The notes beneath the pieces were generated by a model. It had not been told where the DNA came from. It was given only the letters and a program-made list of their open reading frames with translations, and ran no database searches. The position numbers and the translations under genes are program-made. A DNA stretch of 64,000 nt, from the NCBI RefSeq assembly GCF_031143425.1, contig NC_090439.1, forward strand, positions 351,162,027 to 351,226,026, given 5' to 3'. How positions within the stretch are numbered: position 1 is the first letter of the stretch; the number at the start of each line of letters is the position of its first letter. Origin of the DNA: Pleurodeles waltl. Its lineage: Eukaryota > Chordata > Amphibia > Caudata > Salamandridae. Of this stretch, positions 43,301-54,814 are shown piece by piece.

Positions 43301-45984
43301 CATCCTATGAGGGTGATACACAGACAATGATCCACTAGGAAGGGAGAGCAGTGGAAAGGGAACATTGCCCCCTTTCCAGCACTGTCTTTCCCACAGAGAT
43401 CAGTGATTAGGGGCATAGTTGTGCCCCAGTTATCAATCAAAAGTGAAAGTAGATTGTGCCTTCAGCACAATCTACTTCTACTTAATTTTGCTACTTTCAC
43501 TTAGTTTTGCTCTGATGTCAGCATGCTGTGGTTGCTTTTGTTACAGCAAAGCAAAATCATCAGATTCGGGTTGTGATGGATGGTGTTTGGACAGAATATT
43601 GGAAAAAAAATGTTGTGATACAGAAATATTGTGTCAAGAATATCGTCGACAGGAATGTTGATCGTAAAAATATTGTATTTAGTGTTGTTTCCAATATGCT
43701 GTCAAAAATATTGATGTGGAAAATATTGTATGTAATTTATTGAATAGTGTTTTTCGTCTGTTGAATTTGTTTCAGATTAGTGTTTTTAGTAAGCTAAATG
43801 TTTCATTATGACATTTTTGAAACGTGTATTTAGTGTTATGAATAAATAGAAATAGTTGCTTCATTTTTTTTAGAAGCCTGATATTGGGTTTTTAGGAAAT
43901 AATGTTGGGGAGATTTTTGAAATATGTATATTTTAAAATTAAAATATTTGTATAATTCTGAAAATATACAATATTATATTAGATTTTGTAAAAACTGTTT
44001 TATTATTTAAATATATAATAAACCTTTTTTCATTAAGACATATATTAATGGTTTTAGAAAACATTAAAAAAATAAAAATTATTACTTTTTTCATGAAAAT
44101 AATATTTAGATGTTTTAAAGAACATTTTCTAATTATGTACATTTTTTATTTTTTTTATCAAAATTGTGGAGATATGTTTTTTTAAAGTTATAGCTTTATT
44201 TTACAAATATATTCAACATTTACAAAAATATCATAATATTTTTCTCGGTTCTCTTTTCAAGAACTGGTCATATTGATAATAGTGTTGGATGTGTGACACG
44301 GCTATCCTGTGCAAATAACTTAATCGTTTACCTGGTTATTGGTGAAAAGAAAAGAAGTGGTTATAAACAATTTACTGAAAATAATAGTAAAACTTCACTT
44401 TTGTCTGTTTATATTATATCAATTGTCTAGCAATTAAATGTCCTGCATGTGATTAGTGAAGATTATTCTGCCCTAATGTTGCAAATTCCCATGGCTTGCC
44501 ACAACTGCTCACTCCCACTATTCTTCACCTTTGGTCTTTTGTACTAAGAACTGCCCCTTCCCTTCTGTCCTTTGTTTGAGGCATTGCCCCTCAGGATATC
44601 ATCTGCACCGTTGTGACAGGTGTCATGCTACCCAAGATTGTGTTAGCCATGTGTGCACTACCATTTGCGAGTCCCCCAATTAGTAGTACAATCTCTCCTG
44701 TCCCCATGACGGCACTTCTAAAGTCACTTCTAAAGTCATGACAGTATGCCCAATCTAAATTGCAGGCTACAGTGGGATTTGAGGATCTGCCACGGGATTG
44801 GAGGATCTACTGCAGTATTTGAGCATCTCATTGTTTATGACATTTTAAAACCACACACAGGGCTTGGCCAGGTGCTTGGCTTTCCTCCCCCATGATGAGT
44901 AGAAGCTTCAGCTTGAGCTGTGCTCTTTATCTCTATTCCTGGCTCTCCACATGGGACAATCTGCCAGCTGGATCTTGAGTTCATATTCTCAACTGTTTTC
45001 TGCTTGTGGCGCATTTTGGAACTTCTGCAGCATCAAATCAAAGAATTTCTTCACAATTTCTGAACTGTTCAAAGAATGTCCTTTTACCCTTTGGACTCTT
45101 CAACCTGTTTTAGAGGTGTTTTAGTTACCTCAGGTTAGTGATTAGTTATGAGGAGTTAGATTAATTTGCTTGGACTGTAAAACTCCTTATGGATGGACGA
45201 TCTGCCCCTTGCGCCTACTTACTGGAACCCTGCTGCACCTAGTAATTTGTGCTGTTACAACTTTCTTTTTGGCCTTCTCAGTTTTTGTTACAAATTCTGA
45301 GTAAACCTTTGTTTCTGTTCAGTGCCTCAAGCTGTGAAGCTTATACAACTGTGTGTAGGACGTCGGAAAAGGAAGTGTATCATGATGATTCCCTTGACTC
45401 TAGAAAGATAAAGGCACTGTGACAGTGATACATTGAGTGTTTACTACAATTTAATGCACCGTGTGCTTTAGTAAGTCACAAAACTGATATTTATTAATAA
45501 CTCTACCGGTATGGAGACTCAGCAGTCAGAGTGGGAAACACCTCACATAAAAGGATAAAACAGGTCTATATTTTTATGTGCTGAGTTCTCCGCCTTGATT
45601 GCAGAGCCCCTGCACTCGCAACCTTACTATTAAATCACAGTTTTGCAACTACTAAAAAAGAGTACACTTACAAAATCTTGTGTTTACATTTGTGAATCAG
45701 GCCCACAGAGTTTAGAAAATATATTTGTGTTACTGATAGTGTATGTGCACCAGACACAATATAGAAAATGCTAAATTGACATGCATGACTAGTGAAGTTA
45801 TTTTTCTTCCAGGGGCTCTGACAGCATAGAAACGAGCTGGAATGTCTGTGATGTCAATTAACACCCCTAGGGTCTGAAGCCTGTTATCATTTAATTACAC
45901 TATCTGGAATGTTTTGTTGTGAATGAACCGACCCATGTGCAGGGTTAAGGAAGTGTGCAGAGCTATAAACAAAAATCCAATTTC
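43301..45984. other. Unassigned, partly very AT-rich intron sequence
   Basis: No gene or bounded element is recognised. 43440-43500 holds a small hairpin (GTAGATTGTGC/GCACAATCTAC). 43740-44240 is extremely AT-rich. 44470-45370 has LTR-like composition but no TG...CA boundaries I could pair. Confidence 0.35.
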
Positions 45985-48559
45985 AGGGGGCGTGGCCAAC
46001 CACCGAACCTGGAAGACGTGTTTCTCTAGAGCTTTACCTATCTGCCTGAGAAGCTAGCAATATCCATCACTAATCCTGTCTTCCAACACCCAAGATATTT
46101 GGGGGATTTTGACACCTACTTGCTGCTGTACCCTGAGAGTCCTGATGCTGGCTCTTTTGAGGATTGCAGAGGCCTGTGGGGGCTCCCGCATGGGCTGTGA
46201 TGTCTGGTGAGTGAGGAGGAGGGGATTTGTGCCAAGATTCTCCCAGTGGAGAGGGTCCCAGCCGGTGATACGAAGGCTCCCCTAAGATCAAGCTCCCAAG
46301 GGCTGCGAGGGGACCTGACTGTCTGCCTTATGGGGCTAGATTGACTGCATGCTGTACTCGAGTCCGCTGCAGTGGTAGAGTGCGGGAGGCCATGGGCTTC
46401 CTTCGCAGATGCCTGCCTGCTCCATAGGGCCTAGTCCGCACATGCCCATCCTGCAGTGTAGAGCCGGGCCGGAGACCTCGGACCGTCTGCCGGGCGAGGT
46501 GCAGCGTGGTAGGAGAGAGGGTGCCCATGCTGTCAGGTGTGGCTGAGGAAGGGGAGATCCACCCGGCTTTTTCCGGACCTGGTGATGACATCCATGGATC
46601 GCTGAAGCATTAGTGCCCAAGCCTGTTCAGTGACAGTGGCAGACTTGGCCCCTTTGGGAGCCTGCAGGGTGGATCAAGTGGTTGTGAGTGCACCTGGAAT
46701 CCTAACTATGACTAATCACACCCGCAGCATACATATCTATATTGAAGTTGCGTCCTGGATTTAGCCTTCCCATCTTGTTGAATCATGTTATCCTTCTTGC
46801 AGAAGAGTGCATGACATTGCATGGGACTGGCAGCGGTGTGCATATTGAGGTGGTCTTTCAGCAGTATCTACTCTCCTTACTGCCTTAATTTTTTACCTGT
46901 TGTCCTTCTGTCTCCCGTCTTTTCCTCTCTCCTTTCTTGGGGGGAGGAATTTCCTTTGCAGTTCCTAGCCTGACCAATGCATGCTATAGGCCTATGTGTG
47001 GTTGTAGCCTTCTCGCGCTTTGTGTATATTTTGAGTTACATTCTCCGGTGGGTTGAGTTAGAGACTCTCGGGTGGTAGGTGGGGAATGTAAAGGTTGTTT
47101 TCATACCAGCTTTGCAGAGACCGACATGTGGGTTTCCTCTTACATTTGGTCCGCCCCTTCAGCAATTGCACCCAGTATCTGGTTGTTTATGTTTAGGTGT
47201 ATTGTTATTGTTTGGTCGAACAGATGTTCCTTGCTGTACCTTGTATTTCTGATTTGTTCTACTTCACACCACATATGTCATAGTGCTCTACAGATATGTG
47301 ATAAGGTCCGCTGGATCCTTATGGCTATGATTGTCATCACAGTAATACTATGGCGTCTGTGTTACAGCACTACAAAATATTGACATGGAGCATCAGGGTA
47401 TTGGGTTCCTTACATAAGAGGCATAGAGTCCTGGCACAGTTCACCTCTTTGCACCTGAGGCGGTTGAACTGCAGATGAAGTGGAGGGGACAGCTGTTTGC
47501 CACAACATACTCAGGGTTTGCCCTTAGATGGCCATTTGGCTCTGAGCCAGAGTTCAATTCCAAGTTCAGGCTACCAAAATCTACACACAGGACCGATATG
47601 TCTTTGTACAGGGTCAATTAGATGTGGTTAAGGTTGCTTTGGGAAGTGTGTACCCCCCCAGTACTGAACAGGATGTGTTTCTATGGCAGTTGTCCATGTC
47701 CTGGCAGATTGGTCGCATATCCCCTGGTTCCTAAGCGGGTATTTTAATGCAGTACTAGATGCCGCTTTGGATCGTTCCACCCCCCCAATGCTTAGCACTA
47801 ATTCAAGTAGACATGCACAGCCCTTACGAATTGGATGTCCCACTGGGCCCTGGCAGACGTGTGGAGGGTACACAATGTAGTCCTGCCATAATCCACTGGA
47901 GATAGCCCTGTTGTGGGACTGAGACGCTGCACCAGTTCCAACATGGAGAATGCAGCAGTCCCTTTTAGAAGATGTGGCTTTTAGGGAAACACTAGGCGTT
48001 GCCATTGTAGGTTACTTTACTACTAACGAAGGTAGGGCCTCGAAGGCGCTGGTGGAGTGGGAGGCATTCAAGGTGGTAATCACAGGGGTGTCTATACCAG
48101 CAGCAGCAGGGACTAGACACAGTACCCTAACAAACCTACTCTTGATCGCGGCCTGCCTGGGCATCCCTGAGCAGGAGGCAGTATATGATTCCTCGTGCTT
48201 GACAGACTTGCAGATAGCTAGAGTACAGCACACGGAAACCTTAGAGCAGCTGAGGTTATTTGACTATACCACCTATTCGCATGGGATTCACCCAGAAGGC
48301 GACATGGCTGGTACACTATTATCATGTATGATACAACCCACAGGGCCCCACACCCGATCCTAAATATCACCTTGTTCACAGGGAGGCAATGTACTACGCA
48401 GTTAGCAGTTAATGAAACTTTCCCGGTGTATTATGCTACCTTGTATGAGGCAGGCCTAGTACCTCTTTCTGCACTTTTAGATAGATTCCTGGATGACCTA
48501 TGACTCCCTCATTTTGCGGACGAGTTGTTTGTGACATTGTGTAGTGCTTTCCTCTTATT

Positions 48560-49858
48560 TAGTTTCTAAGCACTAACATAACACAACAGAAATGCACTTC
48601 TGAGGTCAAAGAAGACTTTTATTGTTGTTAATTCTTCCCCAACCACAATATTTATGAATGACGAATTAGTAGCTTTCAAGTCCGCGTTAATCAAACAAAA
48701 TATATCAGTTTGCCATATACACAGCAGGTTATATTTATAAGATATTGAATGCAAAGCAAAACAAATACTTCACCGTGTGGGAACTATCTACAGCTTCATC
48801 TTTCTAAGGTCTGCAAGCTGATGACCCCTGTCAGCCGCGAGAAAGAGAGATTCATCTACCCACACGGGATTGCTGGCAGCCTGCGCCAAGCTCCAGCACG
48901 AGGTCCGGCAGATTCGAATCTGACCCTCTGCAGCCTGTTACATTCGTTACAAAGGTGTGCCCCCTCCTCTCAGACCTGGGAAACTGAGCAAGCCTTTTGG
49001 AGACTGGCCAGGTCTCCAAGACTACTCCTGTTCCCAAGCTCAAGCAGAGAGAACAACACCCATGTACTCTCTCTTATCATGTCTAGTCTACTGTGAGAAC
49101 AAAACATCTTGGTTCATCTTGTGCAAAAACACAGCTTGGAAAAATACAGCTTGGATTCTCAACTGCAATGTCTAACTCCACGTTAAAGGCAATGGGCAGC
49201 TAACCTAGATATCAAATGCAATGTCTAGTGTCATGTCAAAGCCAATAAGCATCTAAGCTGAATACAAAATGCAATGTCTTATATCCTGTCAAAGCCCATA
49301 GGCAGCTAAGCTGAATATAAAATGCAATGTATAATATCATGTCAAAGCCAATAGGCAGCTGAGCTGAATATAAAATGCAATGTATAATATCATGTCAAAG
49401 CCAATAGGCAGCGGAGCTGAATACAAAATGTAATGTATAATATCATGTCAAAGCCAATAGGCAGTTAAGCTGAATACAAAATGCAATATATAATATCATG
49501 TCAAAGCCCATAGGCAGAATATCTAATAGCATGTCAAAGTCAATAGGCAGCTAAATTGAATACATCATGTCAAAGCCAATAGGAATGCAATGTCAAAGCC
49601 AATAGGCGGCTAGACTGGATACAGCATGTCAAAGCCAATAGGCAGAATACAGAATGTAATGGCTAATGCAATGTCAAAGCCCATAGGCGGCTCAACTGAA
49701 TACAGAAAGTAATGGCTAATGCCATGTCAAAGCCAATAGGTGGCTAAACTTAACAAAACATACAATGTGCTACTGGTGAACATTGAGCAACTAATATGCG
49801 CAATGGTGAAACACAAAGTCATTGGTCAAAACAAACTTTATCAAATGGTAGTACACAT
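48560..49858. repeat. Foreign segment inserted in the L1 ORF2
   Basis: Sequence between the endonuclease and RT parts that fits neither. Read on the minus strand its lower-coordinate end has AATAAAAGTC, like a polyadenylation site. A short palindrome GCAGATTCGAATCTG is present at 48907-48921. Most of its upper half is the minisatellite at 49180-49760. The insertion boundaries are approximate and no target duplication was found. Confidence 0.55.
49180..49760 (+). repeat. Minisatellite, about 12 copies around ATGTCAAAGCCAATAGG
   Basis: The core CATGTCAAAGCCAATAGGCAG recurs about every 53-54 bp from 49233 to 49500 and then at shorter, irregular spacing to 49740. Linking sequence is GCTGAATACAAAATGCAATG, then TATAATAT. 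The shorter later units suggest deletion of the linker. Confidence 0.85.
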
Positions 49859-52572
49859 TGGCAGCACCTATTATGTCGGAAGAACTGTGAGCGGCCTTTC
49901 GTGAAATGACACTTAATAAAACGCCTGTAGTGGATGGTCTGCTCATAGAGTTCTATTCTACATTTGCCACACATTTAGTACTTCGGCTGGAGAAGCTTTA
50001 TCAACCTGCTCAAGACATCAGTGAATTGCCAGCCACATAAGGTCAGGCCCTTGTCATCTCCCTATTAAAACCTGTTAGGGCTCCTGTAGTCTTACTTATA
50101 GACCACTGTCTCTCCTGACCACAGATTACAAAATCCTCAGCAAGGAACTAGCACAGAAGGTGCTTCTTCTACTCCTGGATTTGATGAATACTGGTCAATG
50201 TCAAGGACCACTTCCTTAAATATTAGGCGCTTCTATCAAATAATGGAGATAGCACATGCTTCTTTTCCTAATTCGGGCTGCTGCTTCTCATTAGACACAC
50301 AACAAGCTTTTAGCTTGCTGGAATGGGAATACCTATTCTCAGTATTACGGAAACGTGAACTCCCAAATGCCTATATTCAGTGGATTAGGGTCCACTATAC
50401 ACATCCAGTGGCCAGGGCTAAGACAGGGGCATATGTCTCTACACCCTATCCAGTGTCCCGGGGCACGTGCTGAGGCTTCCCACAGTCACCATTAATATTC
50501 TTCCTGTTTGTGGAACCCCTCATGCAATGATTGCACCAAGACGGGGTGAGATGGGGTATCCCATGTGGGCATCAATTACATGCCATCTCCCTATACACAG
50601 ATGACATACTTATATATACCTGTGACACTACAATGGACCTCACACATATAGCTAGAACCCTCCAACTATTTGGAGATCTGTTGGCCTGTGGGTTAATCAT
50701 GCAAAATAGCAGGTATTCTCCTTCCGAGATGCCTTGTCTCATAATACAGTCCACATAACACATGATATCCGGGTAGCCCAGCACATCTTCAGATCTGCTA
50801 GACTAGAACCTATTGAGGGTGATAGCAGCATTAAGAGCCATTGTGAAATTCTGGATTGGCTGAATGTTTTTTATTATTTTGTTAATCTCCATAATATTAT
50901 TCCACATACGATATTCATAGCATTACATTCACTGCTAATCAACCTTATCTGGGCCTCAGGTTGACACCATATTAGTCTCCAAAAGCTACAGTTACCTACT
51001 GATGAGGGGGGTTTGGGAACGCCTGACTTTCACCCATTCTATTTAGTGGCACAATTGCAGTGGCTCTCTTACTAGCTAGTGGGTGTACAGCCTCAAGAAA
51101 TAGGCTATACACCAGCTCAATTATGTAACGGGGACCTGCACACACTGCTATTGCCATGAAAGATTCACCATTTCCACACACTTCCATTACTACTAAATAA
51201 TGCATTGGTATACTGACACTCTGTGCTTCGCCTTGTTCGAGCCATAACTCCATTCTCCTAATATTCCATTGTGTGGCCTCCCACACCATTGGGTGTACTC
51301 TCACTAGCCAAAGTGATACACTGGGAGGAAGAGGGAGTGTCTACAATGGGAGATATTATTTAGTAGGGAATGCTGATTTCAAACTGGGAATTCATATACT
51401 CACATGATCTACCTGAGACCTTCTTTACAAATGCCAATATACTGTGGTACATGTGTCAACACTGGACATCAACCAGAAAAGAACCAAAAACACACGTGCT
51501 AGTTGGAAAAACTTATGAAATGGGCACAGGTAGGCACCTAGTAATGTGGTTTTATAAAGGTCTCCATTCCCACCTTCAGATATCATTGAGCCCTTTGCGT
51601 GATAAGTGGAAAACAGACCTAGCTCGCCCCCTCCATAATAAGGAATGGTGGTTCCTCCGGAGTATGCAACCCTCATACCCCAAAACACACAATTCAAATG
51701 TAATAAATGCTCCATTTTATTTCCCTCTGCAGTGTACCTGTGTCCCTGGTGTCATGCTGGGGACGCAGACCTACTCCATATGATATGGGCATGCCACTCC
51801 CTACCTTACTGGAAAATATCCGCGACTCACTTAGGTCAGTGACAGAACTTACATATTGGGATATGTTAGAGCATAATATACTGGGACTTTACCCAAGATC
51901 AAAGGGTTCCTGCACTGTAACAAGTTTCGTGAACCTGCATTATTAATTGCAAAAGGGCAGATAACATACAGCTGGAAATCGTTAACCCACAATCGGTGTT
52001 GATGTGGCGGGAGGAAGTGTCCAGGTGGGGGTTGCTGAGAGTTCGGCACTGCATAGAGATAAGTATCGGGGGTTACATAAACAACACATTCCTATTGTGT
52101 AGCATATGCTGCTGGACCAGTTCTGGCTGCAGGGAACAGATAACATTTGATGACTGCCGTGCAGACAGGAGTTTTGTGGGCGAGTCTAGGGGCGTGGTTC
52201 GGTCCCATTCCATCTGATGTCACATGATATGCTTTAAATATATACTATACATTGCCATAGGCACACCTCCATTTTTACTTTCTTGTGTTCCATAAGTGTA
52301 AAGGGCCTGCTATCTTGGTGCTGAGTTGGTGGGTGGGAGGAGGGGCTTGTGAGTTTAGAGCAATAGCACGTACATTCTCCAGGTGGAGTAATAGGGTAAG
52401 GTGGGTTGTAGAATCTATCTATTTTAATGGTGCCCTGATTTTTCCTGTATCAATAAAGGCCATATGGTCCATATTTCATTATGTATGCACCATACAAGGT
52501 AACAGCCTATTTGCTGCCTTTCATTGCTGGCTGATTATGTTGGTACAAAACTAATAAAGTCTGTTTAAAAAG

Positions 52573-53559
52573 AATTCCAAGCACACTCCCGCATTCCTCA
52601 TTTCCCTTCCACTCTCATATATTACATTAAAATATTAAACTGACCCTGCTACATTGCTCATTGTCACTCATTAGCTTTTTCCCATTGCAGGCATTTCAAA
52701 CTAACATCCTGCCACTTCGCACTGCCAGACTTTAGACCTCCCTCACTAGCCCCAGTCTATAACCAATAATGGTATGTGATGATGCCAATTGCATTCTCTA
52801 CTTACTACTCCCCCCCCAAGACCTTGGCTCAATGCAGACCTATCATAGAGAAATGTTTTCTTCATATGCTTTGTATCCACCCTGAAGCTGTTGCCAGAAT
52901 AGTATCCGATCTCAATTCACTCACAGGGTGGAGAACATGGATCTTGAGAATGAAGTGGGAGAAAGGCCAAAAATAACTTTTTGTCAATTACCCGCATCCC
53001 TGAGGTCTATGGAGGAATGAGGGAGATGAGGAAGGTGGAATGAACCTCAATTCACCAAGATGCCAAGGGTAGCAGAAGTGACATCACACGCCATTTGACC
53101 TTCACTTTCACTCACACACACGCTTAGGGATACACACACACATTCACACATTCTCTCACATAAACACACTTTCACCCACAAGCATTTAAGCACATATTTT
53201 ACTTGCTTCAGCTGCCAGGGAAAGTCATATTGCAGCTAATTGTACTCCTTTCTTTATTACACTAACAGTGAATAATATAATACTATTCACCATTAGTGTA
53301 ATTAAAAATTACCAGAAAACAAGGAAACTGGATAATGTGTTGCCCCTGTTTTCATGATACTGATTTTGCCACCTCTAAGGCTAGGGGTATCAAGGGGCAA
53401 GCCAGGGGTTGCAGCTGCGATTCCTGCTGACTCCTAAACGATGTCCATGGAAGGTAAGAGAGATGGAAATTTGGCATCCATTGTTCCCCTAATTAGTTTG
53501 AGTCTCTTGAAAACCCTGCTGAGTTGTAGATCATCATCCACCTTTCTACCACTTGTCTT
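52573..53559. other. Unassigned sequence with CA-rich tract
   Basis: No gene is seen. 53100-53190 is rich in CACACA/CACT steps. The rest is ordinary AT-rich intron. Confidence 0.4.
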
Positions 53560-53765
53560 TGCAGTTTTCTATACTGCGAACTCAACCAAAAAGTATTGGA
53601 GCACTTTACATGAGCATGAGTTACATTACACAAGGACACAATCTTTTTTTGTTTTTAGGGACAGATAGATAAAGCGATTTGCCCAGAATCATGATGCCGG
53701 GACTTGAAACTGGTTCCCCACTTCTAAAATCTGCAGCTCTGGCCGTGAAGCCACATCCTCTCCCA
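53560..53765 (-). repeat. MIR-like tRNA-derived SINE (minus strand)
   Basis: On the minus strand it reads GGAGAGGATGTGGCTTCACG (A-box region), then AACCAGTTTCAAGTCCCGG (B-box region) and TTCTGGGCAAATCGCTTTA, the conserved layout of MIR/CORE-type SINEs, followed by a GTAAAGTGCTCCAATAC tail. It has diverged and is probably old. It lies about 530 bp upstream of exon B. Confidence 0.65.
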
Positions 53766-54292
53766 TTTATTCTTTTTGATCTCCTGGGACCAACGTAAAT
53801 TAGTAGAAAGCGACCACTTCTTGAGACAGACATCCGAGCAATTAAATCAAGCTTTGTTTTTACTTGTCTTGGTTGAGAGCAGTGGCGAATGGGTTTTGAA
53901 TCTTATGTATAACAATTACAAAGATAGTCAAGAATATTTGTTGAGAAAAAGAGCATATTCTAAAGATCATCAACAATACTTGTTAATACAAGGCCATAAT
54001 GTAAAGACCATTAAAATGCTTGTTGATGAAAAGGGCCATATTAAAAAGATCACCCAGAACATGTGTTGAGGAAAAGAGCATCCAATCAATGATGGGCATA
54101 GCCTGGATTCCCGGTGTAGATTCCTTATCTACCTGGAGGGCATGTTACCTGCTGACATTTGTAAAACGTGTACAAATACTTGTATCTTATGTGTATTGTT
54201 CACCAGAAATGATATCAGATATTTTATGAGTTTCTTTAGGCCTAGGCAGTGTTGTTTCAAGCTACCTTAACAAGGCTTTAATTATTCTACAG
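53766..54292 (+). other. Intron sequence before exon B, with short ~54-bp repeats
   Basis: From 53930 to 54085 the phrases TGTTGA.GAAAA(G)AGCATA, AAAGATCA and CA..ACTTGTT recur three times at about 54-60 bp. The acceptor before exon B is TTATTCTACAG ending at 54292. Confidence 0.5.
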
Positions 54293-54403
54293 GACACAGA
54301 GAAGCTGGTAGCCTTTCTATTCGGAATTGCCTCCCACATGGTAGCAGATGTCAGCTGGCACAGTTTGGGTATTGAGCAAGGATTTCTGAGAACAATGGGA
54401 TCA
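54293..54403 (+). CDS. GPLD1: GPLD1 exon (phospholipase D catalytic domain, part 2)
   Basis: This is a 111-bp exon of exactly 37 codons in frame with exon A. The translation DTEKLVAFLFGIASHMVADV then SWHSLGIEQGFLRTMGS is nearly identical to the human protein as I recall it (about precursor residues 111-147). It contains the H-x3-D-x3-H pattern SHMVADVSWH; these two His fall at positions equivalent to human His125 and His133, reported as essential for catalysis (from memory). The acceptor is CTACAG, and the exon ends TCA before donor GTAGGT. There are no stops and the residues are conserved, so the gene is probably functional. The next GPLD1 exon was not found by 64000. Confidence 0.95.
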
Positions 54404-54814
54404 GTAGGTGCACATTATTTAATGTATCTGTTTTTGTCATGGTTTATTTTAAGTACAAAAAACTGCCGATTTAAACTAAGGAAAATGATGATAAATGATC
54501 AAGATAGTACATACTGGTGGTGAAGAGCAAAAATCCAAATGCAGAAAGTATAGAATTTGAACACTACATGCATTGAAAACGGGTGTTCCCTGTGCTAGAA
54601 AAATACAATCACTTTCAGTACTGGAGATCAAGCAGAAAAATATTGTTCAGAAAAAGGGTTAAGGGCTTCATCAATGCTTCCATTTGTTGAGAATGATGAA
54701 GGAAACCAGAAGACATGAATTGGAGTAACTTGGTAGGTATTCGACAGCTGTCAATCTGATGATACCCTACAACTCTTTGGGATTAAGAGAGATATTTTTG
54801 CCTCCATCAAATGT
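54404..54814 (+). other. Intron sequence after exon B
   Basis: Donor GTAGGT at 54404, then unremarkable AT-rich sequence. Nothing is recognised. Confidence 0.5.

Larger units (their letters stand above)
47349..51845 (+). pseudogene. L1-type ORF2 remnant (endonuclease, RT, C-terminal Cys/His region)
   Basis: The endonuclease shows residues like VLADWSHIPWFLSGYFNAVLD near 47690-47755 (degenerate GDFN motif) with ALDRSTPPM after it. RT shows VDGLLIEFYSTFATHL near 49935, QALVISLLKPVRAP near 50043, LDTQQAFSLLEWEYLF near 50295 (DAEKAFD-type), a GTC.GFPQSPLIF segment near 50460 and LYTDDILIY near 50600 (YADD box as YTDD). Near 51735 LCPWCHAGDADLLHMIWACH matches the C-terminal C-x2-C...H...C pattern of L1 ORF2. 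Frame changes and stops occur throughout, and the insertion at 48560-49858 separates the first two domains. L1 versus Tx1 cannot be settled here. Confidence 0.78.
45985..52572 (+). mobile_element. L1-type LINE, long but decayed, ORF1 not seen
   Basis: Starts near GGGGCGTGGCC (a GC-rich 5' UTR) and ends with an AATAAAGTCTGTTTAAAAAG tail. ORF2 begins near 47349 with MASVLQHYKILTWS, the usual L1 endonuclease opening, and continues as endonuclease (47640-48540), RT (49860-50760) and a C-terminal cysteine/histidine region (51735-51830). A foreign segment at about 48560-49858 splits endonuclease from RT. I find no ORF1 between 46600 and 47340, so it was lost or is too degraded to see. No target duplication could be confirmed. 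Confidence 0.75.
10443..54292 (+). other. GPLD1: GPLD1 intron of 43,850 bp filled with transposons
   Basis: The interval runs from donor GTACGA to acceptor TTCTACAG. Both flanking exons break between codons (phase 0), so they can be spliced in frame. Nearly all of it is mobile-element sequence: an LTR-like element, LINEs, MITEs, an endogenous retrovirus and a Ty3/Gypsy element. None of these on the plus strand shows an obvious intact exon. Confidence 0.85.

Noticed and set aside
46328..46620. Two overlapping minus ORFs near 46.4 kb
   Set aside because: They lie antisense in the GC-rich 5' region of the L1-type LINE and have no domain.
48907..48921. tRNA-like B-box palindrome GCAGATTCGAATCTG
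   Set aside because: No A box, anticodon stem or acceptor stem could be assembled around it.
49180..49760. CRISPR-like array
   Set aside because: The regular repeats are a minisatellite: the intervening linkers are themselves repeated rather than unique, and the context is a vertebrate intron.
45965..52590. Target duplication around the L1-type LINE
   Set aside because: AAAAATCCAATTT on the left and AAAAAGAATTCCAA on the right are similar but not convincing.
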